From the NCBI GenBank assembly GCA_009693045.1, contig SHXZ01000004.1, positions 62,001-126,000 on the forward strand: 64,000 nt of DNA. Reading direction: 5' to 3'. The notes under the pieces are model-generated. The model ran no database searches. It saw only the letters and a program-made list of their open reading frames with translations, and was not told where the DNA came from. Below, piece after piece: positions 26,119-35,280 of this stretch; position 1 is the first letter of the stretch; each line of letters starts with the position of its first letter. The position numbers and the translations under genes are program-made. The DNA comes from Dehalococcoidia bacterium. GTDB lineage: Bacteria > Chloroflexota > Dehalococcoidia > Lucifugimonadales > SHYT01.

Positions 26119-26298
26119 GCACTTCCCTCACGCGAGAGGATTCTTGCCGCAGTTTCGCGGTCGTCGCCGCCTGAACGGCCAAGGCGAGTATAGCCGTGAC
26201 CAGTGGCGACGGTCAATCGCTGGCGTGCCGCAACCTTTTGTGAAAAACTAGCGTTATCCTCAAAGACATCTTGCCTAAACCACCACACTTCACGGCCT

Positions 26299-27133
26299 AT
26301 GTTTGGGAGACCATTGCTAGGAATCCTGTTTGCAACCGTGGTCGCCGTGATGGCGACAGCCTTCGGCCAGCAGTCCTCCAGAGACACCAGCGTCTTACAA
26401 CCGCCCTCCGCCACCGCCTCCAACGGCGCGCCTCGCGCAGCCCAGGCCAAGGCCTCAGCAGCTGTCACACCGCCCGCGAGCGCGGTGCAATCCCAAGCGT
26501 CAGCCTCCGCAAGCGTCGCGTCATCCTCCACGACGCCACCAGCACCGCCAGCTGCGACCCAGAGTGACGCTGCGCCCTCGTCGCAGCAAGGCGCCCGGCT
26601 CGCCGTCCTCCACGGCAGCAAGGCCACCTACATCGTCCGCGAGCAGCTCGCGGGCGTGGGCTTCCCGTCGGACGCCGTCGGCGCTACCACCCTCGTGACT
26701 GGCGCCATCGTTATGACAACCGATGGCAAGGTCATTTCGGCCCAGTCACGCCTCACCGTTGACTTGCGCGGCCTCACCAGCGACGACTCGCGGCGCGACC
26801 GATTTGTCCGGAACACCACAATCCGCACCGTCCTCTACCCCACCGCCCAGTTCGGTCCCGGCGGAGGCGGTCGGTCTCGCGTGGCCGCTGCCCGCCTCTG
26901 GAAGCGCCACGTTCCAGTTGAAGGGCGACATGACCATCCGAGGCGTCACCAAGCCGCTGACCTGGGACGTGACGGCCACGTTTTCCGACGCCCAGATCGC
27001 GGGGACCGCGACCACCGCCTTCACCTTCGCCGACTTCGGCCTTAGCGTTCCGCGAGTCTTCATCGGCCTCAGCATGGAGGAGACCATCTGGCTCAACGTG
27101 GACTTCCAGTTGGGCGTCACCACAACGGGCTAG
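26299..27133 (+). pseudogene. YceI-family exported protein, frameshifted
   Basis: From ATG 26,299 the product starts with a signal peptide or anchor (MFGRPLLGILFATVVAVMAT), then a 90-residue Ala/Ser/Pro/Gln linker, then the YceI lipocalin-like barrel (VVMTTDGKVISAQSRLTVDL). At 26,851-26,860 one extra G breaks the frame; in the next frame the barrel continues without a gap (VPAEAVGLAWPLPASGSATF, MTIRGVTKPLTWDV, SVPRVFIGL) to the stop at 27,133. YceI proteins bind isoprenoid-like lipids in the periplasm or at the membrane. Both halves are otherwise conserved, so a sequencing error is as likely as a mutation. Confidence 0.82.
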
Positions 27134-27321
27134 TCGCCGCCGCCTTCCGGCACGAAGGGTCCTTCCTTGCTGACCTGGGTACCGGATGGTATTATCCCGA
27201 TGAATTTCATGCCGCAAAGCACGTATCAACGACTCAGGACTTCCAACGAGCAAACGGTTCGTGATCTTGTGCGCCACCACCGACTGAGCAAGACCACTTT
27301 GGGGTGAAGAGAGGAGCGGAC

Positions 27322-28593
27322 ATGTTCATCGGCCACTTCACGGAGCAGCCCTGGCAAGACCCCAAGACCGGCATTATGGGCACCCAGACCGGCACCGCCG
27401 TCTTCTTCAAAGAGGACCTGGGCATCAGCAACAGCCTGTACGATGCGCCTTTGGGCGCCGCGCTTTACAACAGGTATCTGGACGAGAAGGTGTACGCCGA
27501 CTAGATCGGCTTCGACGGCCTGATGCTGAACGAGCACCACAGCACGCCGTTCTGCATGCAGAGTGTCACGAACACGATGGCGTCCGTCCCGGCGCGCATC
27601 ACGAAACGGGCCAAGATCACCATCTTGGGCAATCGGTTGCCGCTGCGGGACGACCCGCTCTGGCTGGCGGAGCAGATTTCAATGATGGACATGATCTCCG
27701 GCGGGCGCGTGATATCCGGCTTGGTGCGCGGCACCGAGCGGGAGAGCATAGCCCACAACGCCAACCCCAACATGAATTGGGACCGGTACCAGGAAGCGCA
27801 CGATTTTGTGGTGAAGGCGTGGACGACGCCCTGGCCGTTTCGCTGGGAAGGGAAGCACTACCAGTACCGCTACGTCAATCCCTGGGCGATGCCACTGCAA
27901 AAACCGCACCCTCCCATCTGGATCCCCGGCACCGCCAGCCGCTCCACGGTGAAGTGGGCGGCGGAGAACCACTTCCCGTACGTCATGATCGCAGGCAACC
28001 TGGGACTCGCGCGGTTGTCCTTTGGCTACTACAAGCAGGTGGCTGCCGAAAACGGCTACGAGTCCGGCACACACCACGTGGCGGACTTGGTGAAGCTGCA
28101 CGTGGACGACACTGAGGAGCTGGCGGAGGCGACAGCCCGGAAGTTCCTCTCAGGCGTCAGCAACCCGTTCCTGACCGGCAACGAGGGTGTGGTCAAGCCC
28201 TGGCTCATGAACCTTCCAGGACTGAACCCCCGGACCACGGACGCCCGCATGCCGGTGGCGCAGAGCTTAGCCGCCGGCCGTGGCGGGCCAGGGCGCCTTG
28301 GGTTTGAGGAGCAGGTCAAGCAGTACCAGATCATCTATGGCACGCCCAAGACGGTGATCCCCAAAGTACGCCACGTATTAGAGTACCTGCGGCCCGGCAG
28401 CATCTTCTTCTGGGACGATGACGGCGGCATGACCCACGACGACCAGATGCGCAGCCTTCGGCTGTTCGGCCAAGAGGTGCTCCCCGCTACCCGTGAAATT
28501 GGCAAAGAGCTGGCCCTCGTGAGCCCCTTTGAGGTGGACGACGGCGTTGGATACGACCAGGCTGCCTGGAGGAAAGCGCGCGGGCGGGCCTAG
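27322..28593 (+). pseudogene. LLM-class flavin monooxygenase (paralogue 2), amber-interrupted
   Basis: Paralogue of the enzyme at 11.3 kb (MFIGHFTEQPWQDPKTG). The frame is stopped by TAG at 27,502-27,504, where paralogue 1 has Glu in VYAEEVGFDG; here it is VYAD-stop-IGFDG, one base from GAG. The remaining 363 codons stay in frame and keep DMISGGRVISGLVRG, KPHPPIWIPG and the C-terminal GGMTHDDQMRSLRLFGQEV. ATG 27,322 follows GAGAGGAGCG. Restart at 27,523 (ATG CTG AAC) would lose the first strand and part of the flavin pocket, so the gene is inactive unless the stop is read through or wrong. Confidence 0.88.
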
Positions 28594-29380
28594 GCCCTGC
28601 CGCGCCGAAACACCACGTTCCCCCGTGTCCTGACCCTCGGCGGTCCGTGAGTTCTCCGCCGCGGCTGATGACATCGCCGGTGCGTCGCGCGTTCCGGTTT
28701 CCGACCGCGGCGGCTCGTTCACCACGGGCGGTACGGATGTGGCCGGAGCCCGCCGCCGTCTCCTGCCGCTTCGTGCTGCTCCGTGCAACCGGCCACCTTG
28801 CCTGAACGACCTCTCTCGTTCCACACGGGCTTTGCTCCGGGAGAGCGACGCGCGCCGCTTTACGGCCTTGACGGTGGGTGCTAGCATGGCCCAATATCGG
28901 GGTTCGCCACCACGTTCTCGCGTACCACGCCACAAGCCTCATCACCCTCAGTGAAGGGGGCCTGTCTGATAGAAACCACACGCCAAACAAACACGCCACA
29001 AACAGCAAATTGCCCGACAGAAGGGGTGCACAACGACAGTAAGGCCACCAAAGTATGATGACCACAAATTTAGGGAGGAGGGCATAGATTTAGGTTCACA
29101 AAAGGAAAAGTTCGTCACTAACGGCGGATTTGTGCCATTTGGCGGGAAAAGACAGGTTCAAATAATTTGCCCGTCTTATTCTCAAGTTGCAATGGACACG
29201 ACTCTATTACATACGGAAAAGAACGCCAGGAGATGACCTGGAAAAGCTACAAGCTCACAGACAGCAAAGCATAGCGACATTCTGCATTTTGATTGCCACT
29301 GGTTGTGCTTTAGTTTCGATATAGACTGGATAGCGATGTTCGGGCAGAATTGCGGTATGCCCGATAGGAGTTAGGTCGGA
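28594..29380. other. Gene-poor gap with low-GC segment
   Basis: No supported gene. The first 350 bases are GC-rich with no recognisable frame. From about 28,960 to 29,370 the composition falls well below that of the neighbours. A plus-strand frame without start codon runs here after a TAG near 28,971 (including VRPPKYDDHKFREEG and VTNGGFVPFGGKRQVQIIC) to a TGA near 29,236; it reads like protein but was not identified. The end of the gap presumably carries the promoter for the nucleotidyltransferase. Confidence 0.5.
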
Positions 29381-30517
29381 ATGTTCGCTGTCGTCCTCGC
29401 CGGTGGCGAAGGCACCCGCCTCCGCCCGCTCACCCGCACCATCGCCAAGTCCATGGTGCCCGTGCTGAACCGCCCATTCCTGGAGCACCTCATCGCACGC
29501 CTGGCCCGCCACGGCATCAGCGACGCCGCCTTCACCCTCGGCTACCGCGCCGACCAGGTGGAGGCCCACTTCTCGTCCCGCCGCTTCCGCAACGTCGGCC
29601 TCCACTTCACGCGCGAGGAGGTCCCCCTCGGCACCGCGGGCGGCGTCAAGGCCCTCGCCTCGCTCCTCACCGAGACCTTCCTCGTCCTCAACGGCGACAT
29701 CTACACCGACCTGGACCTCACCGCCGCCCTGGACTTCCACCGCCGCAACAAGGCCCTCGTCACCATCGTCCTCACGCCGGTGGACGACCCCACGCCCTAC
29801 GGCATGGTGGAGACCGAGCCGGACAGCCGCATCCGCCGCTTCCTGGAGAAGCCCGCGCCCGACCAGGTGACGACCGTGTGGGTCAACGCGGGCACGTACA
29901 TCATGGAGCCGGCGGCGCTGGAGCTGGTGCCGCCGAATGGCCCCTACATGTTTGAGCGCGGCCTGTTCCCCACGCTGCTGGAGCGCGGCGAGCCGCTCTT
30001 CGCCTACAAAAGCACGTGTTTCTGGTCCGACCTCGGCACGCCCCGGCGGTACCTGGACCTGCATGAGCAGCTCCTGCTGGGCCGCATAGACACGCCAGTC
30101 CCTGGCCACCAGCTCCGCCCAGGCGTCTGGTCCGGCCAAGGCTGGGAGGTGGACGCCTCAGCCCAGCTGCACGGCCCGGTCGTGATGGGCAACGGCTGCA
30201 CGATCGGACCTGGCGCCGTGCTCCAGGGGCCGCTGGTGCTTGGCGACGGCGTGGTCATCGGCCAAGACGCCCGCGTCTCCGGCAGCGTGCTCTGGGCGGG
30301 CGTCCGCGTCGGCGACAAGGCGGTCGTGGAAGGCAGCATCCTGGGCAACGGCGTCGCCATCGGCGAGGGCAGCTTCATCGGCAACGGCTGCGTCCTCGCC
30401 GACGGCGCGTCCGTTGGCAGCGGCAACCGCCTGGAGCGCGGCATGACGCTCGGGCCGGGCAAGCGGCTGGAGGACGGCGCGGTGTTCTTTCTGCTAGGAC
30501 CCGCGTCGCACCGATGA
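29381..30517 (+). CDS. Sugar-phosphate nucleotidyltransferase with hexapeptide-repeat C-terminus
   Basis: 378 residues. The Rossmann-like transferase domain (1-235) carries LAGGEGTRLRPLTRTIAKSM, the NTP-binding signature, GTAGGVKALAS and LNGDIYTDLD with the metal aspartate. From about 255 a left-handed beta-helix is built from repeated hexapeptides (VVMGNGCTIGPGAVLQGPLV and on). Enzymes of this design make GDP-mannose, dTDP-glucose or similar; the GTRLRPLT and GTAGG forms favour mannose-1-phosphate guanylyltransferase-like function, but the base specificity is not certain. A decayed methyltransferase frame starts five bases after the stop and may once have been co-transcribed. Confidence 0.9.
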   Translation: MFAVVLAGGEGTRLRPLTRTIAKSMVPVLNRPFLEHLIARLARHGISDAAFTLGYRADQVEAHFSSRRFRNVGLHFTREEVPLGTAGGVKALASLLTETFLVLNGDIYTDLDLTAALDFHRRNKALVTIVLTPVDDPTPYGMVETEPDSRIRRFLEKPAPDQVTTVWVNAGTYIMEPAALELVPPNGPYMFERGLFPTLLERGEPLFAYKSTCFWSDLGTPRRYLDLHEQLLLGRIDTPVPGHQLRPGVWSGQGWEVDASAQLHGPVVMGNGCTIGPGAVLQGPLVLGDGVVIGQDARVSGSVLWAGVRVGDKAVVEGSILGNGVAIGEGSFIGNGCVLADGASVGSGNRLERGMTLGPGKRLEDGAVFFLLGPASHR

Positions 30518-30521
30518 CCCG

Positions 30522-31186
30522 ATGGTGGAGCGCATCGCCCGCGAGCTGCGCTCCGGCTAGACGCTGCTGGACGTCGGCGCCGGCGCGGGCCGCTACGCGC
30601 TGCCTCTGGCCCTGTGCTGCCGCCACGTCACCGCCGTGGAGCCTTCGCCCGCGATGGGTAAGGGCTTTCGCGCCGTGGCCGCCGAGGCCGGCATCGCCAA
30701 CGTCTCGCTCGTCCAGGCCGCGTGGGAGGAGGCCAACGTCCGGCCCGCGGACGTGGCGCTCTGCTCCAACGTGCTCTACACCCTCCGCGACGCCGAGGCG
30801 TTCATCCGCAAGCTGGACCGCCACGCGCGCGCGAGAAGGTGCTGGTCATCGTGCACACCGAGGCTCCGCTCTGGAAGGCCATCCACGGCGAGGAGCGCCT
30901 GCGCCTGCCCGCGCTCAAGGAGCTGCTGGAACTGCTCTGAGAGATGGATTGCTACCCCGACGTGGAGATGCTGCCGGTCCTGCCGCGCCGTGGCTGGGAA
31001 TCGTGGGACGCGGCGAAGCAGCAGTTCATGGGCACCCTGTTCGTCACCCATGGCAGCGCCAAAGAAGCGCGCCTGGAACCAGCGATGCGAGAGCTGCTCG
31101 TGCAGACAGAAGGCCGCATCTCGGTGCGCGGCGGTCAGCCTGGGCGACCCGCCCTCGTAAACTGGCGGCCTGGTGACCGATCCTGA
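30522..31186 (+). pseudogene. Class I SAM-dependent methyltransferase, three lesions
   Basis: Reading through the lesions gives VERIARELRSG, TAG (30,558-30,560), TLLDVGAGAGRYALPLAL (the SAM-binding motif I), VTAVEPSPAM (motif for ribose binding) and NVLYTLRDAEAFIRKLDR. A one-base slip in the GCGCGCGCGAGAAGG run near 30,835 moves the frame to VLVIVHTEAPLWKAIH, then a TGA at 30,938-30,940, and the same frame goes on to MDCYPDVEMLPVLPRRGWES and the stop at 31,186. Three independent lesions make real decay more likely here than error. Substrate unknown. Confidence 0.82.
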
Positions 31187-31200
31187 CTCTTTGTATAGAC

Positions 31201-31236
31201 AAAGGGCCGGATGGACAGCTATCAATCCGGCCCTTT
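31201..31236. terminator. Inverted repeat between decayed genes
   Basis: A 12-bp perfect stem (AAAGGGCCGGAT at 31,201-31,212 with 31,225-31,236) and 12-base loop separate the converging methyltransferase and PAS remnants. The terminal AAA/TTT would give each strand a short U run, so a weak bidirectional terminator is likely. Confidence 0.6.
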
Positions 31237-31278
31237 GCGCTTCAATCTCGTTACCCATTGGCTTGTAGGCCGATCTGG

Positions 31279-31730
31279 CTATGCGCTTTGCCCCGCGCCC
31301 GTCTGCTGCTCCAGCTCCGCCAGGCGCCGTCGCGTCTGCCACTCCTCGTTCCAGCGCTTCGTTACGTCGCGCATGATCGCCACGATGCCCGCCACCTTGC
31401 CTGCGCTGTCCTTGACAAGCACAATGCTGAACTCAATGGAGATGCGCGTCCCGTTCTTGTGCATCGCAGGCACCGCGAGGAGGTCACGTCTGTACTTTGT
31501 CTCGCCGCTCTCCATCACCCGGTCGTATCCGGCCCAATGCTGGTCCCTTGCCGCTCCGGCAGGATCAGGTCCAGCGATTGCCCGATGGCCTCCTGCGCGG
31601 TGTAGCCGAACACCGCTTCCGCGCCGCCGTTCCAGACCTAGATGGCGCCGTTCCACTCGGCGAAGATCACGGCGTCTGCCACGTTCTCCACAATGTGCCA
31701 GTACAGTTGCGCCCGCTCACGCTCCTGCAT
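31279..31730 (-). pseudogene. PAS-domain protein, stop and frameshift
   Basis: From ATG 31,730, which follows AGGAGAGGAGGG, the product reads MQERERAQLYWHIVENVADA, then AVIFAEWNGAI and a TAG at 31,638-31,640, then VWNGGAEAVFGYTAQEAIGQ and SLDLILPER. Near 31,560 the frame slips and resumes as RDQHWAGYDRVMESGETKY, then LLAVPAMHKNGTRISIEFSI and RDVTKRW. That is one complete single-PAS sensor of the kind common in this phylum. One stop and one frameshift remain, so it is either decayed or badly assembled. It carries no output domain. Confidence 0.82.
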
Positions 31731-31966
31731 AGCGCCCTCCTCTCCTGGCTTCACGCTGCCGATTTTACGCTGATGGTATGCCCTGGCGCGTGATTGCGCT
31801 ACTGGACGCAACAACCGCCACCTCCAGCCTGCGCAGCATAAAGCGCGCATGCGTTCCTCTTGATTCGCGCCGCCCCATGCAAACGAGTCCCTTTTCTTGT
31901 TGCCCCTTGCTTGCTATAGTAGGCGGAGGCAAGAGGGCCGACGTATTTACACGAAAAGGAGCACGT

Positions 31967-33106
31967 ATGCCACTGGACCCGCAAGCCCGAAAGTTGCTGG
32001 ACCAAATGGCCGCGCTTGGCGCGCCTCCGCTGGGGACTCTGCCGGCCCCGCAGGCCCGCGCGGCCATGAAGGGCCGCCCGACGATGCCCGGACCCGCCGT
32101 GTATCGTTCCGAAAACTACTATGTGGCCGGTCCGGCGGGCGCAGTGCCCATCCGCATCTACACGCCCCTGGGCGCCGGGCCGTTCCCCGCCCTTGTGTGG
32201 TACCACGGCGGCGGGTGGGTGTTCGGCGACCTTGACGGGGCCGACGGGACGGCGCGCCACTTGTGCGTCGGCGCGGGATGCGTGGTGGTGTCGGTGGACT
32301 ATCGCCTCGCCCCGGAGGCCAAGTTCCCGGCCGCGGCAGACGATTGTTACGCCGCAGCCGCATGGACAGTCAAGAACGCGAGCATGCTCAACGTGGATCC
32401 CAAGAAAGTCGCCGTGGGCGGCGACAGCGCGGGCGGCAACCTGGCCGCAGCGGTCACCCTCATGGCCCGCGACAGGAATGGCCCCAAGCTCGCCGCGCAG
32501 GTGCTCGCGTACCCGGTCACCGACTGGAACTTTAGCACGAAGTCGTACACCAAGAACGCCAACGGCTACCTGCTCACCAAGAGCGCGATGGTCTGGTTCT
32601 GGGACGAGTACCTGTCAAAGGCGTCCGACATAGACAACCCCTACGCCGCTCCCATGAAGGCCAAGAGCCTTAAGGGACTGCCGCCCGCCCTGGTTCTCAC
32701 CGCCGAGTTTGACCCGCTCCGCGACGAGGGCGAGGCGTACGCTACGCGCCTCCAAAAGGATGGCGTACGGACGGTCTACACGCTCTACCCAGGCATGATC
32801 CACGGCTTCTTCGGCATGTCGGCGGTGCTGGACAAGGGCAAGCAGGCCGTCCGGCAGGCCACCGACTTCCTCAGCGAGACCTACGGCGGCAGCTCAGCAG
32901 GCGGACGCGCTCAGGCAACGCGCCGCCCCGCGGCACGCGCACGCGCCACCAAGAAAACCACCGCGCGAGCACCCGCCAAGGCCGCGCCCAAGACGGCCGG
33001 GAGGACAACCGCCCGGACCCCAGCGAGAGCGACGACAAGGGCCACAGCCCGGCCATCGGCGAGCCGCGGGCGCCCGGCTGCGGCGCGGCGGGCTTCTCGC
33101 CGCTAG
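31967..33106 (+). CDS. HSL-type alpha/beta hydrolase with histone-like basic tail
   Basis: 379 residues. The catalytic domain (about 1-308) is a hormone-sensitive-lipase-type esterase: HGGGW at 80-84 (oxyanion hole), GDSAGG with Ser154, Asp249 in EFDPLRDEG and His279 in IHGFFG. From about residue 310 to the end comes a 70-residue tail made almost only of Ala, Arg, Lys, Thr and Pro (ATKKTTARAPAKAAPKTAGR is one part), like histone H1 or phasin-type basic tails. ATG 31,967 follows AAAAGGAG. Such tails bind DNA or polyanions, so the enzyme may be held at the nucleoid or on a polymer granule. The tail could also be a composition artefact of repeat expansion. Confidence 0.9.
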   Translation: MPLDPQARKLLDQMAALGAPPLGTLPAPQARAAMKGRPTMPGPAVYRSENYYVAGPAGAVPIRIYTPLGAGPFPALVWYHGGGWVFGDLDGADGTARHLCVGAGCVVVSVDYRLAPEAKFPAAADDCYAAAAWTVKNASMLNVDPKKVAVGGDSAGGNLAAAVTLMARDRNGPKLAAQVLAYPVTDWNFSTKSYTKNANGYLLTKSAMVWFWDEYLSKASDIDNPYAAPMKAKSLKGLPPALVLTAEFDPLRDEGEAYATRLQKDGVRTVYTLYPGMIHGFFGMSAVLDKGKQAVRQATDFLSETYGGSSAGGRAQATRRPAARARATKKTTARAPAKAAPKTAGRTTARTPARATTRATARPSASRGRPAAARRASRR

Positions 33107-33278
33107 CCCAACAGGCTCCCACCGCGCAGTGTTGCAAGCGGGTGCCCGGCGAACAGGGCGCCCGCTATCGTTCGTCAAGCGCCTCCCTCTGACCACGGGC
33201 GGACCGCACGGCGATACACGACAGTCACAGCATGCATCGCCATTTCACACAGGCATACCGCGGTCTCACAGAGGTTAG

Positions 33279-33305
33279 TTTACACTTATGTAAGTGTATG
33301 ATAAT
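33279..33305 (+). promoter_or_regulatory. Promoter with palindromic ArsR operator
   Basis: TTTACA (33,279-33,284) and GATAAT (33,300-33,305) are separated by 15 bases. An 8-bp inverted repeat, TACACTTA/TAAGTGTA (33,281-33,298, 2-base spacer), fills the spacer. The next gene begins at 33,314, so the product would repress itself by blocking polymerase. Confidence 0.65.
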
Positions 33306-33313
33306 CTTCTTGC

Positions 33314-33637
33314 ATGTTAGATACGACCCTCCAGGCAATCGCGGAACCACGACGACGGGTAATCCTCGGCCTTGTCCTGGACCGGGAGCTTTCCGCCGGC
33401 GAGATCGCGTCGCACTTTGACGTTACGCGCCCCGCCATCTCGCAGCACCTTGCCGTCCTGAGCGCGGCGCGGCTGGTGACGGTGCGCCGTCACGGCGCCA
33501 GGCGCCTCTACCGCGCTCGGCGGGAGGGCCTGCGCGAGCTCCGCGCGTACCTAGACCAGTTCTGGGACGAGCGCCTTGGTCTTCTCAAGAAAGCCGCAGA
33601 GGCTGAAGAGCAGAGAACTCAACGACGTGACGCATAG
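33314..33637 (+). CDS. ArsR-family transcriptional regulator
   Basis: 107 residues with a winged helix: AIAEPRRRVILGLVLDRELS, then EIASHFDVTRPAISQHLAVL (recognition helix) and the wing VTVRRHGARRLYRARREG. The metal-binding cysteines of ArsR/SmtB are absent, so it belongs to the non-metal group that usually sits before an AHSA1/SRPBCC gene. That is the case here: the next frame overlaps its last 11 bases. The palindrome in its promoter suggests autorepression. The ligand is unknown. Confidence 0.92.
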   Translation: MLDTTLQAIAEPRRRVILGLVLDRELSAGEIASHFDVTRPAISQHLAVLSAARLVTVRRHGARRLYRARREGLRELRAYLDQFWDERLGLLKKAAEAEEQRTQRRDA

Positions 33638-34099
33638 AACGACGGACGCCATAGAGAAAGAGGTCCGTATCGCGGCTCGCCCCGAGACCATCTTCGCCTT
33701 CTTCACCGACCCCAAGAAGATGGTCTTATGGAAAGGGATCACAGCGGAGCTGGAACCTCGACCCGGCGGAATCTACCGCGTCAACGTGACCGGCAAAGAC
33801 ATCGCCCGGGGCCAGTACGTGGAGATCACGCCACCCCGGCGCATCGTGTTCACGTGGGGCTGGGAGGGCGAGGGGTACCCGCTCCCTCCCGGCGCGTCCA
33901 CCGTTGAGATCACGCTCGTTCCGGACGGCGACGTCACCATCGTCCGGCTCGGCACTACGGCCTGTCGGCTGCCCTCAGGGACGAACACGCGATGGGGTGG
34001 GAGCACTACCGGGCGCGCCTCGCCATCGCCGCGCCCGGTGGAAACCCAGGTCCGGAACCGATGGTGGGCCAGATGCCAAGCAGCACGCCAAAGCGGTAG
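33627..34099 (+). pseudogene. AHSA1/SRPBCC-domain protein, frameshifted
   Basis: A GTG start at 33,627 inside the regulator's end gives AIEKEVRIAARPETIFAFFT, then KKMVLWKGITAELEPRPGG and VEITPPRRIVFTWGWEGEGY, an AHSA1 fold. Near 33,950 one base is missing and the C-terminal helix continues in another frame as HYGLSAALRDEHAMGWEHYR up to 34,099. With the ArsR regulator this is a common pair in which the lipid-binding-type protein handles a hydrophobic ligand or stress. The break removes the conserved long helix from the translated product. Confidence 0.82.
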
Positions 34100-34204
34100 G
34101 CTGTCAGGCAATGGGACAGCGCAAAAGAGGGGAACAGGCGCGCCGGTGAGCCCGGGCGCCGGTCGCCCCCGAAATGCCAAACGACCAGCAGAGGAGGAAA
34201 GAAC

Positions 34205-34453
34205 ATGCCGAAGTTCATTGACCACCACCCTATGCCCGCAATGCCGCCCGCGATGGCGAAGCAGATCGCAGACCAGATCAAAGCGGGGAAAGCCGACCGG
34301 TTCGGCGTGAAGGGGCTGAACGTCTTCGCCGGCACGGGCGAGGCATGGTGCCTGTAGGATGGCCCGAACGCTGACGCCGTCTGCAAGTCGCACGATGCAA
34401 TGGGGATCAAGCTGGACAAGGGCCGTGTGTCCGAGGTGACGGTGCTAGCCTAG
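34205..34453 (+). pseudogene. Small DUF4242-like protein, amber-interrupted
   Basis: ATG 34,205 follows GAGGAGGAAAG. The frame reads MPKFIDHHPMPAMPPAMAKQ, GVKGLNVFAGTGEAWCL, TAG at 34,355-34,357, then DGPNADAVCKSHDAMGIKLD and RVSEVTVLA to a TAG at 34,453. The whole is about 82 codons and looks like the small ferredoxin-like DUF4242 family, where this place is usually Ser or Thr before an acidic-Pro-Asn segment. TCG to TAG is a one-base change. Frame and composition are otherwise normal. Confidence 0.72.
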
Positions 34454-34567
34454 CCGCCGTTGACGCCGAGGCGCCAAAAGGCCCGCCCCAGGACCGGGCA
34501 ACGCGGGATCACCTTCAGGCCAGGGGCAACCATGGCGACATCGGTCTTGGGTCAATACAGAACGGTC

Positions 34568-34595
34568 GGGGCGGGGCGAACTGACGCCCCGCCCC
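34568..34595. terminator. GC-rich hairpin after the DUF4242-like gene
   Basis: 11-bp perfect stem GGGGCGGGGCG (34,568-34,578 with 34,585-34,595), loop AACTGA, no T run. It lies in a 286-base gap between genes. Confidence 0.5.
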
Positions 34596-34739
34596 ACACG
34601 AGCCGCTACCCCGCCCAGCAACCGCGACCGTTGTGGCGCGTTCATCTTGTTTAGGCTGGGTGGGCTCCATGTCTTGTACCCAGTAGTCGGCGCGTTGGGC
34701 TGTAAGTTCGCACCAGCCATCGAACAAAAAGGAGGCGAT

Positions 34740-35102
34740 ATGCCTAACCCAATGGTGCACTTTGAGCTGCCTACCAGGGACCCAGCGAAGAGCCATAAAT
34801 TCTACGGCGACCTGTTTGGCTGGAAGATCAAGGCGATCCCGCAGATCGACTACGGCCTGATAGACACGGACGTGAAGGGCGGCATCGGCGGCGGCATCAC
34901 CAAGACCAGCGGCCAGCCAACCGACCGCGTAACGTTTTACGTTGAAGTCGACGACCTTAACGCGTATCTGCGGAAGGCCGCGCGGATGGAAGCCAAGATA
35001 GTCGTGCCGGTCACCGTGGTCCCCAAGATGGTCACTTTTGCGGTGTTCTCGGACGCGGATGGCAACATGATCGGTCTCGTCAAGGCGGAACCGCCTCGGT
35101 AG
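34740..35102 (+). CDS. VOC-family (glyoxalase-fold) protein
   Basis: 120 residues: MVHFELPTRDPAKSHKFYGD, LFGWKIKAIP, then GGIGGGITKTS, RVTFYVEVDDLNAYL and VFSDADGNMIGLVK, two beta-alpha-beta-beta-beta units as in glyoxalase and related proteins. His7 and a late Glu/Gly position resemble metal ligands but the last one (NMIGL) is not the usual Glu. ATG 34,740 follows AAGGAGGCGAT. It closes the group with ArsR, AHSA1 and the DUF4242-like gene; all are small ligand-binding proteins. Function is unknown. Confidence 0.88.
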   Translation: MPNPMVHFELPTRDPAKSHKFYGDLFGWKIKAIPQIDYGLIDTDVKGGIGGGITKTSGQPTDRVTFYVEVDDLNAYLRKAARMEAKIVVPVTVVPKMVTFAVFSDADGNMIGLVKAEPPR

Positions 35103-35211
35103 AAAGCACCCCAAACCTTCCACCAATCTTTGTGTCATCGTGGGTGACATTGCACGTGACACGCGGTAACCGCCACATTCACTCGGGGATGGCGCAACAA
35201 CGCTGGCATAC

Positions 35212-35264
35212 CGTGAAGCCAAGAGAGCGGCGGGAGGAACCCTCCCGCCGCTCTCGGCTTCACG
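35212..35264. terminator. Bidirectional hairpin between VOC and molybdenum-subunit genes
   Basis: A 15-bp perfect stem GAGAGCGGCGGGAGG (35,223-35,237 with 35,241-35,255) is extended by a further 9 bp after a two-base bulge, ending in CGTGAAGCC. It lies just beyond the stop of the minus-strand gene. The long stem and converging genes fit a terminator for both. Confidence 0.75.
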
Positions 35265-35280
35265 TGCAACGGCGCTCCAG

